The position numbers and the translations under genes were made by a program. Shown here piece by piece: positions 1 to 9,202 of a DNA stretch of 64,000 nt. Position 1 is the first letter of the stretch; each line of letters begins with the position of its first letter. Below the pieces are notes generated by a model, which saw nothing but the letters and a program-made list of their open reading frames with translations, had not been told where the DNA came from and made no database searches. The DNA is taken from the NCBI RefSeq assembly GCF_035440685.1, contig NZ_DAORMW010000012.1. The stretch is one strand, 5' to 3'. This DNA is from Accumulibacter appositus. Lineage in GTDB: Bacteria > Pseudomonadota > Gammaproteobacteria > Burkholderiales > Rhodocyclaceae.

Positions 1-2
1 GT

Positions 3-3000
3 GGTGGCGGCGGCGACGGCAAGAACGGTGGCGCGGGCGGTGACGGTGGCGCGGCCGGCGCCGGCGGTCCGGGTGGTCCGGGCGCGGGTGGCGCCGGTGG
101 CACGGTCAAGCTGGTCGGCTCGGTACTCGAGGCGAACGCGGCGACGGTCAATACCGACGGCGGTCTGGCCGGCGGCAATCCGGATGTGCGCATAGCGGGT
201 TCGGGAATCGACGCCAGCTATACCTCCACGAGTCCTTTTTTTGGCAGTACGACGGTCAACCGCAGCGAGACGGTGATCTTCCAGGGTTACGGTTCCGACG
301 GCTTTGCCGGCCTGCCCGCTCCAGGCTTTTTCTCTAACCTCTCTGCCCGCTGGTTCGGCCAGATCGAAGTTCGCGCCGAAGATCCGCAGGCGCCGGCCGC
401 GCAGAACGTGAGATTCCGCGTCAGCAGTGATGGCGGTGCCACTTTCTACATTTACGGATTGAATGGCTCCAGCCAGTGGACCACGGCGATCAACGACAGT
501 GGGTCGCATGCCTATGCGCCCGCCTACTCCACCACCTACGGCATGGCGCCCGGCAGGTACTGGATCCAGCTCGACTACAGCAATACCTCCGGATTTTCCG
601 GTGTCGCGCTGGAATACCAAACGAGCACCGACGCGTGGCGGACGGTGTCGGTGGCCCACGACGGCGGTGATGGTCGCCTGATCCTCGCCGGCAATACCGG
701 CATCTCGCCGACCAGCCTGAGCAGGGCGCCGTCGACGCTCGGCGGCCAGCCGGCGTCGGTGGTCGGTGCGCGTACCGAGCTCTTGCGCGGTCCGCGAGCC
801 GACAACCCCTATGTCACCGACCTCGGCGGCGCCAGTGCGGCGCTCGACGATTCACCCTACATCGCCGGCCTGGCCGGTGGCGCCGAGATCTACGGCCTGT
901 TGCAGGGAATCGACAGGAACGGGCTGGATTTCAACCCGGCGACGACGGCGCAGAAGGATGGCTTGCCGACGACGGAGGCTGACGCGGTCTTTGCGGTCAT
1001 GCGCCTGGACTTCGGGCCGGGCGACTACGCCGACAACTACACCGGTTTCGACATGCTGCTCTTCGTTAACCTGGCCGACGACGTCGCGCTGAGCGACCCG
1101 CGGCTGATCGTTTCGCAGTCGGGCAATCCGGTCGGCACGCAAGCCCTGGCAATCGACGGCGTCGGCAGCTTCCGGAACCTGACGGCGCTGGGCGCCAAGC
1201 AGGTCTGGGCGACGCTGATTCCCGACAGCGAGAACCTCAAGTTCGACGCCTCGGTACAAATCAACGGTCAGACCCTCATCTTGAACGACCAGGCGCTGGC
1301 CAGGAATCAAGTGGTATACGGCAAATTTGCACCGAACCTGGTCGCCGCAGCCAGCCTGAATGGCCTTGGCGACATCGCGCTCAGCCCGGATGGCAAGCAC
1401 GTCTACGCCGTCGATCCGAGCCGCAACGCGCTGGTGGTGATCAATGCCGACGACCTCAGCGAACGGCAGTTGTTCAAGAACGGTGACGACGGCGTCGCCG
1501 GTCTGGCTGGCGCTTCCGGGGTGACGGTCAGCCCTGACGGAAGCTTGGTCTTTGTGGTCAGCGCTGGCTCGCAAACGCTGCTCGTCTTCACTCGTGATGT
1601 CGGCACCGGCAACCTTAGCCAGCCGACGCCGTCCAGCCTCAATGGCTTGGCCGCCTTCGCTACGCTGGCGGTCAACACCTCGGGAACGCGCCTCTACACC
1701 GCCGGTGCGAGCTACGTTTTCGCCTATGCTTCGGGTACTTGGCTGGACTATAACCGGAACAACTTCAACGTCGTCAATCAGGTTTCCAGCCTCGGCGTCA
1801 GCCGCGATGACGCGCTGGTCTTCGCCGCCAGCGCCAGCCAGGATGCGCTGTGGGTCCTCGACAGCCAGCTCGGCCACCTGCAGACCATCGTCGGTGCCGA
1901 CGTCGGACTGCAGGGACCTTCCGCCATCGCCGTCAGTGGCGACGACCGCTTCGTCTATGTCAGCGCCGCCGGCAGCAATTCACTGGCCGTCTTCGCCCGC
2001 AACGGCAACACCCTGAGCCATGTGCAGACGCTCAGCAATGGCAGCGATGGCGTTCGCGGTCTGCTCGGCGCCAGCGACCTGCTGCTCAGCGCCGACCAGC
2101 GCCTGCTGATGGTCAGCGGCGCCGAGAACAACGCGGTCGCCGTCTTCGAGCGCGATAGCGCCAGCGGCCGCCTCGCTTTCATGCAGCTGTTGCGCCAGAA
2201 TGTCGGCGGTGTCGACGGTCTGTTGGCTGCTTCCAGCCTGGCGACCTCCGCCAGCGGTGACACGCTCTTCGTCGGCAGCCTCGGCGACACCGGCGTGCCG
2301 GGCGGCATTGCCCGCTTCGCCAATGTGAGCGTGGGCGTCGCGCTGCCGCCGCCGGTGCACCAGCTGACCACTTTCACCGGCATCGAGGACCTCGGCGTCA
2401 CCCTGGCCGGCGGCGACGATCGCCTGACGCTGCGCAATGCACCCGAAGCGCTGCTTGCCTCGCTGCGCCTGGATACCGGCGCCGGCAAGGACCGCGTCGT
2501 CCTGTCCGACCTCGGCGTGGTCAATACCGAGGTGAAGCTCGGCGACAACGACGACCTGCTGCAACTGCGTTCGCAGCGTGCCAACACGCACCTGGTCGTT
2601 GATGGCCAGGGCGGTGCGGACAGCTTCGAGATTCCGCTGGTCGGCGACGGCGCCTACAGCGAAATCAGCGGTGGTGCCGACGCGGACAGCTTCCAGGTCA
2701 GTGGCGGCGGCTTGCCGTCGTCGGCGACGACCATTTTGCACGGTAGTGACAGCGATGCGGCCTTCCCGTACGACACGCTGACCTACGATCCCGGCCTGCT
2801 CAGCGCCTACCCGAGTGCTTTCAGCCAGACGCAGGGGACGCTGCAACTGGGGCAGCTAGATTCTTCTTCCAGCGTGCAGCCGCTGGGCTACGGCGTGGTC
2901 GGCTACGACACCTTCGAGGGTGTCGAGGTCATCGCCGCACCGCTGATCTTCGCACCCGGCAGCGCGCTGCGCATCTCCGAAGGCGACGACCTGCCGGTCT

Positions 3001-6000
3001 CGGTACGCGTCGGCAGTTTCAACGGCGCTGCGGCACGCCAGTGGACGGTGAATCCCCTGGGCGCCGGCAATACCTTGAGCGAGCCCTTGAGCTGGGACAT
3101 CGACGGTGACGGCCGCTTCGGCGAAGTCTCCGCTTCCAGCTTCACGCTCAGCTGGCAGCAGCTGGTCGACTTCGGTCTCGCCGACAACGGCCAGTACCAG
3201 ATCGCCGTCAGGGCCACCAACGGCAGCGGTTTCGAGAGTGTCGGCTTCGCCACGCTGATCATCGACAACACGCCACCGCAGATCCAGCTGGGCGGCGCCG
3301 GCAGTACGCTGGCTGGCGAGGTCTACACGCTCGATTTCTCTGCCAGCGACCCGGGCGACGATCGGGTTTCCGCCTGGCGCGTCGACTGGAACGACGGTTC
3401 GGCGCTCGAGGATCTGGGCAGCAACGCCCGGCGCGCGACGCACGTCTTCGGCGAACCCGGCAGCTACAGCGTGCAGCTCACCGGGTCCGACGAGGACATG
3501 GCGGTCAGCGTCAACAAGGCTGTCCAGGTCGGCGTCGCCAGCGCGCAGGTCTCGGTCGGCGGACCCTATCTGATCGAGGAGGGTGACTCGCTGAGCCTGC
3601 GCGCCAGCGCGATCGGTACGCCCAGCGAAGTGCGCTGGGACATCAATGGCGATTCGTCCTTCGATGCCACGACCAGCGGTCTCGCGCTGACCCTGAGCTG
3701 GACAGAGCTGCAGGCCCTGGCTCCGAACCCGATCAACAACAACGGCAGTTTCGTGCCACGTGTCAGCGTGCGCTACGCCAGCGGCGACGTGGTGCTCTCC
3801 GCGCCGGGACAACTGCAGGTGCTGAACACAGCGCCCAGCGCCAGCGTGGCGAGTACCGGCGCGGTTCTCGAGGGCCAGGACGCGACGCTGCGCTTCGTTG
3901 CTCCGTCCGACCCTTCCGACGCCGATCGCGCGGCAGGCTTCACCTACAGCGTCGTGCTCGACACGCCTTTCGGATACTACGAAGACAGCGTCACGTCGAC
4001 CGCGTCCGAGCTCGAGCTGCTCATTCCGGCGGCTTATATCCGCGACAACGGCAGCTATGTCGCCCGCGCGCGCATCAGTGACCAGGACGGCGGCAGCAGC
4101 GAGCAGACGGTCAGCGTCGTCGTCCAGGAGGTCGCTCCCACCCTGCTCGTGCAGGGTGACGAGAATGCCGTCGAAGGCGCCGACTACCGGCTCGACCTGA
4201 GTGCCGGCGATCCCGGGGCGGACACCGTCAGCCGCTGGCTGGTGGACTGGGACGACGGCAACCTCGAGAGCTTCGCGGGCGCGGTCCAGTCGCTCACTCA
4301 CCGCTTCGCCGACGACGGCCTGCGCAACATCCGCATCAGCGCTTTCGACGAGGATGGCAGTACCCAGACCAGCAAACAGGTGAGCGTGCTCAACGCCGCG
4401 CCGACACTGAGCGATCTGGCCGTGACCTCGACCAGCGAAGGCGCAATCACCGTCCTCAGCGGCCGCATCTCCGATCCCGGCGTGCTCGACAGCTTCAGCC
4501 TCGACGTCGACTGGGGCGACGGCACGAGCGAGTCGGTTGCACTGGCCGCGGGCAGTTCGAGCTTTACCCTCAAGCACCGCTATCTGGACGACGACCCGAG
4601 CGGCACGCCGGCGGATGTGCGCAACATCGCCGTGACGCTGCACGATGACGACGGCGATAGCAGCGCTGCCAGCGTCGACACGACTGTCAGCAACGCCGCC
4701 CCCGAGTTCTCGGGCCTGGGCACGATTGCCAGCCGCGTCGATGAAAGCGGCTTGGTGACGCTGGTCGGCGAGATCGTCGATGCGGGCATTCTCGATACCC
4801 ATCTGCTGATCATCGACTGGGGGGATGGCAGCGGCAGCGAAGAGGTCGCCGTCGATCCCCAGACGCGCGAGTTCCTGGCCACCCACCGCTATGCCGATGA
4901 CAATCCCACGGCCACCGGCGAAGACATCTACACCATTACCGCGCAGGTCAGCGACGACGATGGCGGCAAGGCCAGCGCCAGCACCACCGTCACCATCGTC
5001 AATCGCGCACCGTCGATCAGCGGCCTGCAACTGAGCGAAGTGCTCGGCAGCGACAGCTCGCAGGCCACTCTCACCGGCAGCTTCAGCGACCTCGGCAGCA
5101 AGGATACGCATGCCGTCCTGATCGACTGGGGCGACGGCTCGCCCGAGGAAGCGGCGGTTCTCGATGCCGGCGGCCTGAGCTTCAACGCCAGCCATGTGTT
5201 CAGCTTGCTCGCCGCGCCGGGCTACCAGGTCAGCGTGCGCGTCATCGACGACGACCTCGGCATCGCGACGGCCACGGTCAATACGGCAACCTACCCGGTC
5301 AACCGCGCACCGATGGCGGTTGACGACGACATCAACGGCGACGAGAACACGCCGATCGCGCTGGACCTGCTGGCCAATGACAGCGACCCCGACGGCGATT
5401 CCTTGAGCACCTTCGTGCTCACCCAGCCGGAGCACGGGACGCTGCTTTCTCTCGGTGACGGCCGTTTCACCTATCGTGGGAATGTGGACTTCACCGGTAA
5501 CGACAGCTTCACCTACGTCGCCCGTGACGCCAAGCTGGGCTCCAACGTTGCCCAGGTGCGCCTCGTCGTCGCGCCGCGCAACAGCGCGCCGAGCGCTGTC
5601 GACGACCGTATCGAGACGGCGGAGGACACGACCGTCACTTTCGACGTGCGCGACAACGACCGCGATCCGGAGAACGATGCGTTGAGCGTGCAAGTGGTTG
5701 ATCTGCCGCAGCAGGGCAATCTGGTGAGCAACGCCGACGGCAGCTTCCGCTACACGCCGGTCCTGGATTTCAACGGCACCGACACTTTCAGCTACCGGCT
5801 GAGCGACGGGAATCTGCTCTCCAACCTGGCCATCGTCAGCGTCGTGGTCGCGCCGGTCAACGACGCGCCCGTGGCCGAAGCCGACGCCTTCAGCGGCGAC
5901 GAAGACCAGCCGATCAACGGCAACGTCCTCGACAACGACAGCGATGTCGATGGCGATGAACTGAACGCGATTCTGGTCAGCGGCCCGGCCAACGGCAGCC

Positions 6001-7943
6001 TGCAGTTTGCGAGCGACGGCAGCTTTATCTACACGCCTGCTGTCAATTTCAATGGTTCCGACAGCTTTAGCTACCGCGCCAACGACGGCCAGAGCGAATC
6101 TGCCGAAGTCAGCGTCGACCTGACCGTGAACCCGGTCAATGACCCACCGACGCTGTCTGAGATCGCCGACGCGACGCTGTTCGAAGGCGAGAGCTTCCGC
6201 GTCAGTGCCGTCGGCAGCGATGTCGATCCGGGCGACACCCTCCGCTACGCCCTCGATCTCGCGCCGACTGGCGCGAGCATCGATCCCGACAGCGGCGCCA
6301 TCGTCTGGCAAGCCCTCGACGGCGACGCCAACGGCACCTCTCACGACTTCAGCGTTCGCGTCAGCGACGCGGGTGGTGAATCGGCCACCCGCAGCTTCAA
6401 GGTGAAGGTCCTCAACGTCGCCCCGACGCTGACCGCCGAGGGTGCGCAAGCGAGCTATATCGGCGAAGACTACGTCCTCGAGCTCAGCAGCAGTGATCCC
6501 GGCGACGACAGCATCAGCAACTGGCGCATCGACTGGGGCGACGGCCAGATCGTCGACTACAGCGGCAACCCCGACCAGATCAGCCACGTCTACAGCAGCG
6601 TTCTTGGCGAAGTGCAGATCCGTGCCACCGCCAGCGACGAAGACGGCAGCTACCTGCTCCAGCCGCTGCCCGTCGTCGTCCTGCCGCAGCCGCTGCAGGT
6701 CGAAAGCCTCAGCAGCGACCGCAACGGCTTCGTCGTGCGCTTCAACGACGCCTTCAACGCCAGTGTCATCAATCTCTACGATTCCTCGCTCGTCGGCCGC
6801 GGTGCCGCCGATGTCGTCCTCACCGGCAGCAGCACCGGCCTCGTCAAGGGCTCGTTGGTCTTCGACGCCGACTACCGCGGCTTGCGCTACCAGGTCAGCG
6901 GCAATGGCCTGGCCCGGGACAGCTACAGCTTGACGCTGAAGAGCGGCGCACAGGCTTTCCACAGCATCTGGAGCGCTCTCGACGGCAACGCCGACGGCCT
7001 CGCCGGTGACGATTACCGGAGCAGCTTCAGCGTGGCCGCTCCACCGTCGACGCAGCTCTCGCTGCCCGACTTCATGCGTGGGCCGGGGCAGGGCGTGGAC
7101 GTCCCGGCAACGGGCAGCAAACTGCCGCTGAGCCTGCGCAGCCCGGGCGACGTGCAGCAACTGAGTTTCGTTGTTCGCTACGACCCGGCGCTGTTGCTGA
7201 TCAGCAGCAGCCAAGCAGGTGCGGACCTGCCCGCCGACGCCACGCTCGACTTCAGCGGCTCACGGCCAGGCGAATTGCGGGTCCATATCAGTTCGCCGAC
7301 GCCGATCGCTGCGGGAACCGTGACGCTCCTCGATCTCGTCGCCAGCGTCCCGGCGAGCGCGCCGTACGGGGCTTCGCAGATCCTCGATATCGACGCGGTG
7401 TCGGTCAATGGCCAGGCCGTCAGCGGCGCCGACGACGACGCCCTGCATGTCGTCGGCTACCTCGGCGACAGTGATGGCAACAGCCGACTCGAGCGCAGCG
7501 ACATGCGGCCGATTCTGCTCAACGCACTGAATACCGACAGCGGTTTTGCTGCCTGGTCGGTGGTCGATCCGCGGCTCGTGGCCGACGTCGATCTCGACGG
7601 TCGCATCAGCGCCCGCGATGCTTCGCGAGTCGTTCAGGACACGAGCCGTCGCGCCCGCGACACCAGCCACGATTTCGCGCTGATCCCGAGCATACCGACC
7701 AATGTGCAGGTGGCTTTCGCGCCACTTCAGGAGTGGCCGGCGCCGGCCAGCACCGGGCAGAGCTGGCTGCAGATCGACTTTGGCGCCAGCTTTGCCGGCT
7801 TCACTGTCGGCAGTGACGAGCCGCGCAACAAGCGCGAGAACTGGCGAAAGGCGTTCGTGACCAATATGGCGAGCAATCCTGCCAATCCAAACAGTCGCCT
7901 GCAGGTGACGCTGAACGCTGTTCCAAGCGGGAATGCCTCTTGA
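3..7943 (+). CDS. Giant multidomain surface protein, C-terminal 2,646 residues (5' end outside the window)
   Basis: The frame is open from base 3 with no stop, so the gene begins upstream; the GTG at 186 is only the first in-window start codon. In order: a Gly-rich stretch (3-110), a PA14-like region (210-660), a lactonase/YncE-like beta-propeller with SPDG blades (1340-2330), Asp/Gly-rich RTX-like repeats (2390-2720), PKD-like domains (2940-5280), three cadherin/VCBS-like repeats (5300-6140), an Ig-like domain (6150-6420), a PKD domain (6430-6680), a cohesin-like domain (7050-7460) and a dockerin-like pair of Ca-binding loops (7470-7650). The extreme C-terminus carries W-R-K-A-F-V-T-N-M (from 7842) and N-P-N, shared with the second giant. 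It is probably a secreted acidic adhesin or matrix protein. Whether it has an N-terminal LEPR-XLL motif cannot be seen. Domain names are by eye. Confidence 0.9.
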   Translation, partial: GGGGDGKNGGAGGDGGAAGAGGPGGPGAGGAGGTVKLVGSVLEANAATVNTDGGLAGGNPDVRIAGSGIDASYTSTSPFFGSTTVNRSETVIFQGYGSDGFAGLPAPGFFSNLSARWFGQIEVRAEDPQAPAAQNVRFRVSSDGGATFYIYGLNGSSQWTTAINDSGSHAYAPAYSTTYGMAPGRYWIQLDYSNTSGFSGVALEYQTSTDAWRTVSVAHDGGDGRLILAGNTGISPTSLSRAPSTLGGQPASVVGARTELLRGPRADNPYVTDLGGASAALDDSPYIAGLAGGAEIYGLLQGIDRNGLDFNPATTAQKDGLPTTEADAVFAVMRLDFGPGDYADNYTGFDMLLFVNLADDVALSDPRLIVSQSGNPVGTQALAIDGVGSFRNLTALGAKQVWATLIPDSENLKFDASVQINGQTLILNDQALARNQVVYGKFAPNLVAAASLNGLGDIALSPDGKHVYAVDPSRNALVVINADDLSERQLFKNGDDGVAGLAGASGVTVSPDGSLVFVVSAGSQTLLVFTRDVGTGNLSQPTPSSLNGLAAFATLAVNTSGTRLYTAGASYVFAYASGTWLDYNRNNFNVVNQVSSLGVSRDDALVFAASASQDALWVLDSQLGHLQTIVGADVGLQGPSAIAVSGDDRFVYVSAAGSNSLAVFARNGNTLSHVQTLSNGSDGVRGLLGASDLLLSADQRLLMVSGAENNAVAVFERDSASGRLAFMQLLRQNVGGVDGLLAASSLATSASGDTLFVGSLGDTGVPGGIARFANVSVGVALPPPVHQLTTFTGIEDLGVTLAGGDDRLTLRNAPEALLASLRLDTGAGKDRVVLSDLGVVNTEVKLGDNDDLLQLRSQRANTHLVVDGQGGADSFEIPLVGDGAYSEISGGADADSFQVSGGGLPSSATTILHGSDSDAAFPYDTLTYDPGLLSAYPSAFSQTQGTLQLGQLDSSSSVQPLGYGVVGYDTFEGVEVIAAPLIFAPGSALRISEGDDLPVSVRVGSFNGAAARQWTVNPLGAGNTLSEPLSWDIDGDGRFGEVSASSFTLSWQQLVDFGLADNGQYQIAVRATNGSGFESVGFATLIIDNTPPQIQLGGAGSTLAGEVYTLDFSASDPGDDRVSAWRVDWNDGSALEDLGSNARRATHVFGEPGSYSVQLTGSDEDMAVSVNKAVQVGVASAQVSVGGPYLIEEGDSLSLRASAIGTPSEVRWDINGDSSFDATTSGLALTLSWTELQALAPNPINNNGSFVPRVSVRYASGDVVLSAPGQLQVLNTAPSASVASTGAVLEGQDATLRFVAPSDPSDADRAAGFTYSVVLDTPFGYYEDSVTSTASELELLIPAAYIRDNGSYVARARISDQDGGSSEQTVSVVVQEVAPTLLVQGDENAVEGADYRLDLSAGDPGADTVSRWLVDWDDGNLESFAGAVQSLTHRFADDGLRNIRISAFDEDGSTQTSKQVSVLNAAPTLSDLAVTSTSEGAITVLSGRISDPGVLDSFSLDVDWGDGTSESVALAAGSSSFTLKHRYLDDDPSGTPADVRNIAVTLHDDDGDSSAASVDTTVSNAAPEFSGLGTIASRVDESGLVTLVGEIVDAGILDTHLLIIDWGDGSGSEEVAVDPQTREFLATHRYADDNPTATGEDIYTITAQVSDDDGGKASASTTVTIVNRAPSISGLQLSEVLGSDSSQATLTGSFSDLGSKDTHAVLIDWGDGSPEEAAVLDAGGLSFNASHVFSLLAAPGYQVSVRVIDDDLGIATATVNTATYPVNRAPMAVDDDINGDENTPIALDLLANDSDPDGDSLSTFVLTQPEHGTLLSLGDGRFTYRGNVDFTGNDSFTYVARDAKLGSNVAQVRLVVAPRNSAPSAVDDRIETAEDTTVTFDVRDNDRDPENDALSVQVVDLPQQGNLVSNADGSFRYTPVLDFNGTDTFSYRLSDGNLLSNLAIVSVVVAPVNDAPVAEADAFSGDEDQPINGNVLDNDSDVDGDELNAILVSGPANGSLQFASDGSFIYTPAVNFNGSDSFSYRANDGQSESAEVSVDLTVNPVNDPPTLSEIADATLFEGESFRVSAVGSDVDPGDTLRYALDLAPTGASIDPDSGAIVWQALDGDANGTSHDFSVRVSDAGGESATRSFKVKVLNVAPTLTAEGAQASYIGEDYVLELSSSDPGDDSISNWRIDWGDGQIVDYSGNPDQISHVYSSVLGEVQIRATASDEDGSYLLQPLPVVVLPQPLQVESLSSDRNGFVVRFNDAFNASVINLYDSSLVGRGAADVVLTGSSTGLVKGSLVFDADYRGLRYQVSGNGLARDSYSLTLKSGAQAFHSIWSALDGNADGLAGDDYRSSFSVAAPPSTQLSLPDFMRGPGQGVDVPATGSKLPLSLRSPGDVQQLSFVVRYDPALLLISSSQAGADLPADATLDFSGSRPGELRVHISSPTPIAAGTVTLLDLVASVPASAPYGASQILDIDAVSVNGQAVSGADDDALHVVGYLGDSDGNSRLERSDMRPILLNALNTDSGFAAWSVVDPRLVADVDLDGRISARDASRVVQDTSRRARDTSHDFALIPSIPTNVQVAFAPLQEWPAPASTGQSWLQIDFGASFAGFTVGSDEPRNKRENWRKAFVTNMASNPANPNSRLQVTLNAVPSGNAS
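7050..7650 (+). other. Cohesin-like plus dockerin-like module inside the first giant
   Basis: The stretch 7050-7460 reads as a cohesin-type beta-sandwich, with phrases such as VVRYDPALL and GTVTLLDL. It is followed by two EF-hand-like loops (DSDGNSRLE, DVDLDGRIS) separated by about 40 residues, the spacing of a type I dockerin. In cellulosomes cohesin and dockerin bind each other tightly in a calcium-dependent way. Having both in one chain would permit self-association or binding to other dockerin-bearing proteins. Assignment is by motif only. Confidence 0.55.
7838..7910 (+). other. Conserved C-terminal motif, first giant
   Basis: This segment encodes N-W-R-K-A-F-V-T-N-M-A then N-P-A-N-P-N-S-R-L-Q-V, ending about 11 residues before the stop. 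The same pattern recurs near the end of the second giant (57469-57543). Its terminal location and conservation in otherwise different proteins suggest an export or anchoring signal; that role is inferred. Confidence 0.7.
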
Positions 7944-8102
7944 CAGCCAATATGTCAGACATTCCTGGTGGAGAGCCAAGGCCCTTTCCCTCCATTCTTG
8001 GCGCGCGTTCCGGCTTGCACGCCGGACTCATTCGCCCGACGAAAGTGGAAAGTGGCGAGTGACTTCCCAACTTGATCGATTAGACCTCAACGGAGAAGAA
8101 CA

Positions 8103-8861
8103 TTGAAACGGAACCCGGTAATGAAGAAACTGGCCTTTACACTTTTGGGGGCCTTGCTGGCCTTTGCCACGACAGTTGCGCAGGCAATCCCTTTGAGCGA
8201 TCTGTTCAATGGAGACACCCTCCAGGTCGAGGACAAACTGTTCAGTGATTGGCGGTTGAACGGATTTGTCGACCCGCTTGACGCGCCGCCTATCGACCTG
8301 GACCTGATCGAGGTGACCGGCATTAGCGGCGACCCGCTGAATCCGGGCCTGAATTTCGCGATTGGCGGGGGGGGCTTGCAAGCCGGGGGGGCGAGCTTCG
8401 AAGACTACCTGGAGCTGTGGTTTGAGTTCAAGCTTACCGTCCTCGACCCGGGTATGCGGATCAAGGACAACGAACTGAACTTCTTCAACGGTTGGTTTGC
8501 GAGTGCAGATAGCTTTCTCTTAATCAATGAGACCGTGTGCACCAGTGCCAATTGCGTGCCGACGAATCCGGATATGCTGGCGTACAAGGAGGTCTTGGTC
8601 GACCTTTTTCCCGGCCAGCCGGATATCATCGTCGAGCAGGATATCCAGAATTTCTTGCCCCAGCAGGCGATCTGGGTGGCGAAGTTCATCGCTGTCGAGA
8701 CCTACGATGGCAGCCCTGCCGGTATCACCAACTTCCAACAGTTCTTCTCCCAGGAAGTGGTGTCTGTTCCTGAGCCTGATACTTGGGCCATGATCGCCCT
8801 GGGTTTGATCGGCGCGGGCTTCGCGCGGCGGCGCCTGGGTTGCCCCGTGAAAGTCGCGTAG
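8103..8861 (+). CDS. PEP-CTERM sorting domain protein
   Basis: A 252-residue exported protein. It has an N-terminal signal peptide (MKK, hydrophobic core, A-Q-A cleavage region) and a C-terminal PEP-CTERM tail: V-P-E-P, a hydrophobic segment, then A-R-R-R. PEP-CTERM proteins are processed by an exosortase and are tied to exopolysaccharide and floc matrix; no exosortase lies in this window. The middle is acidic and matches no family I recognise. The TTG at 8103 is chosen because GGAG at 8092-8095 is well spaced for it; ATG at 8121 is the alternative and keeps the signal peptide. It lies 159 bp after the first giant on the same strand. Confidence 0.85.
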   Translation: MKRNPVMKKLAFTLLGALLAFATTVAQAIPLSDLFNGDTLQVEDKLFSDWRLNGFVDPLDAPPIDLDLIEVTGISGDPLNPGLNFAIGGGGLQAGGASFEDYLELWFEFKLTVLDPGMRIKDNELNFFNGWFASADSFLLINETVCTSANCVPTNPDMLAYKEVLVDLFPGQPDIIVEQDIQNFLPQQAIWVAKFIAVETYDGSPAGITNFQQFFSQEVVSVPEPDTWAMIALGLIGAGFARRRLGCPVKVA

Positions 8862-8876
8862 GCGACTCGCGAACCT

Positions 8877-8901
8877 CCCTTCTCCCCTTGCGGGAGAAGG
8901 G
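8877..8901. repeat. 10-bp stem-loop of a dispersed-repeat type
   Basis: CCCTTCTCCC and GGGAGAAGGG form a perfect 10-bp stem around a 5-base loop, 15 bp after the stop of the PEP-CTERM gene. There is no T-run, so it is not a textbook terminator, although it may protect the mRNA 3' end. Similar stem-loops are widespread intergenic repeats in proteobacteria. Confidence 0.6.
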
Positions 8902-8917
8902 CCAGGGGAGGAGGGGG

Positions 8918-8965
8918 ACGGTCATGACTTTCATGATTTGGGGTGTCTCCATGTGTCATGACCGT
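8918..8965 (-). repeat. TCATGAC palindromic repeat, copy A
   Basis: Perfect 11-bp inverted repeat ACGGTCATGAC (8918-8928) / GTCATGACCGT (8955-8965) with a 26-base spacer containing a further TCATGA. Read on the minus strand it aligns along its whole length with copy B at 57884-57933. It therefore appears to be a mobile or dispersed element of about 50 bp rather than a single operator. Confidence 0.7.
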
Positions 8966-9017
8966 TAGGCGGCCGACGAGTCGCTCAAGCAGCTCGAAAA
9001 TGAGCGAGCCTCCTTGG

Positions 9018-9065
9018 CGACCAATAGGGGGTAATTCTGTCAATCCAAACAATGGCTTGCAGATA
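9018..9065 (+). pseudogene. Decayed copy of the giant-protein C-terminal motif
   Basis: The DNA resembles the 3' end of the first giant gene (7854-7905): both read gaccaata, then after a 2-base indel ct-g-caatccaaaca and, further on, tgcag. In one frame it still reads N-P-N-N-G-L-Q-I, against N-P-N-S-R-L-Q-V in the intact gene. It looks like the leftover end of a third giant gene or a duplicated terminal module. The match is short and found by eye. Confidence 0.4.
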
Positions 9066-9087
9066 AGTTCGGCGGTTTCGCTACAAT
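9057..9087 (+). promoter_or_regulatory. Possible sigma-70 promoter for the export cluster
   Basis: TTGCAG (9057-9062) and TACAAT (9082-9087) are separated by 19 bp, slightly longer than optimal. Transcription would start near 9094, about 110 bases before the DUF3467 start codon. It partly overlaps the decayed motif. Confidence 0.35.
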
Positions 9088-9202
9088 CTACCGCGTGGCC
9101 ATGGATAATTGCCTGCGACCATGGCTCGCTCGCCGTCCGGGCGCTTCCGGCGGTGGCCACGCACGGCCAGGATTGTTGAAGAATTACTGGGAGAACCAAG
9201 AG

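Larger units (their letters stand above)
8862..9202 (+). other. Intergenic region with repeats and a decayed 3'-end fragment
   Basis: This 341-bp gap holds the stem-loop at 8877-8901, palindrome copy A at 8918-8965, a degraded copy of the giants' 3'-end motif around 9018-9065 and a possible promoter at 9057-9087. I see no intact gene here; the short open frames are not supported by start sites or composition. Confidence 0.6.

Noticed and set aside
1..195. Arg/Ala-rich frame at the window start
   Set aside because: The neighbouring frame from base 3 is open and continues into the giant protein with a Gly-rich sequence typical of such proteins.
2856..7214. Very long open frame on the minus strand (1,452 codons) opposite the first giant
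   Set aside because: It mirrors codon bias of the repetitive GC-rich plus-strand gene, has low-complexity Ala/Val/Asp/Gly composition and no recognisable domain. Similar mirror frames occur at 22738-27909 and 44131-48225.
8040..8070. Sigma-54 site upstream of the first PEP-CTERM gene
   Set aside because: TGGCGAGTGACTTCCC has the -24 GG, but the essential GC at -12 is missing.
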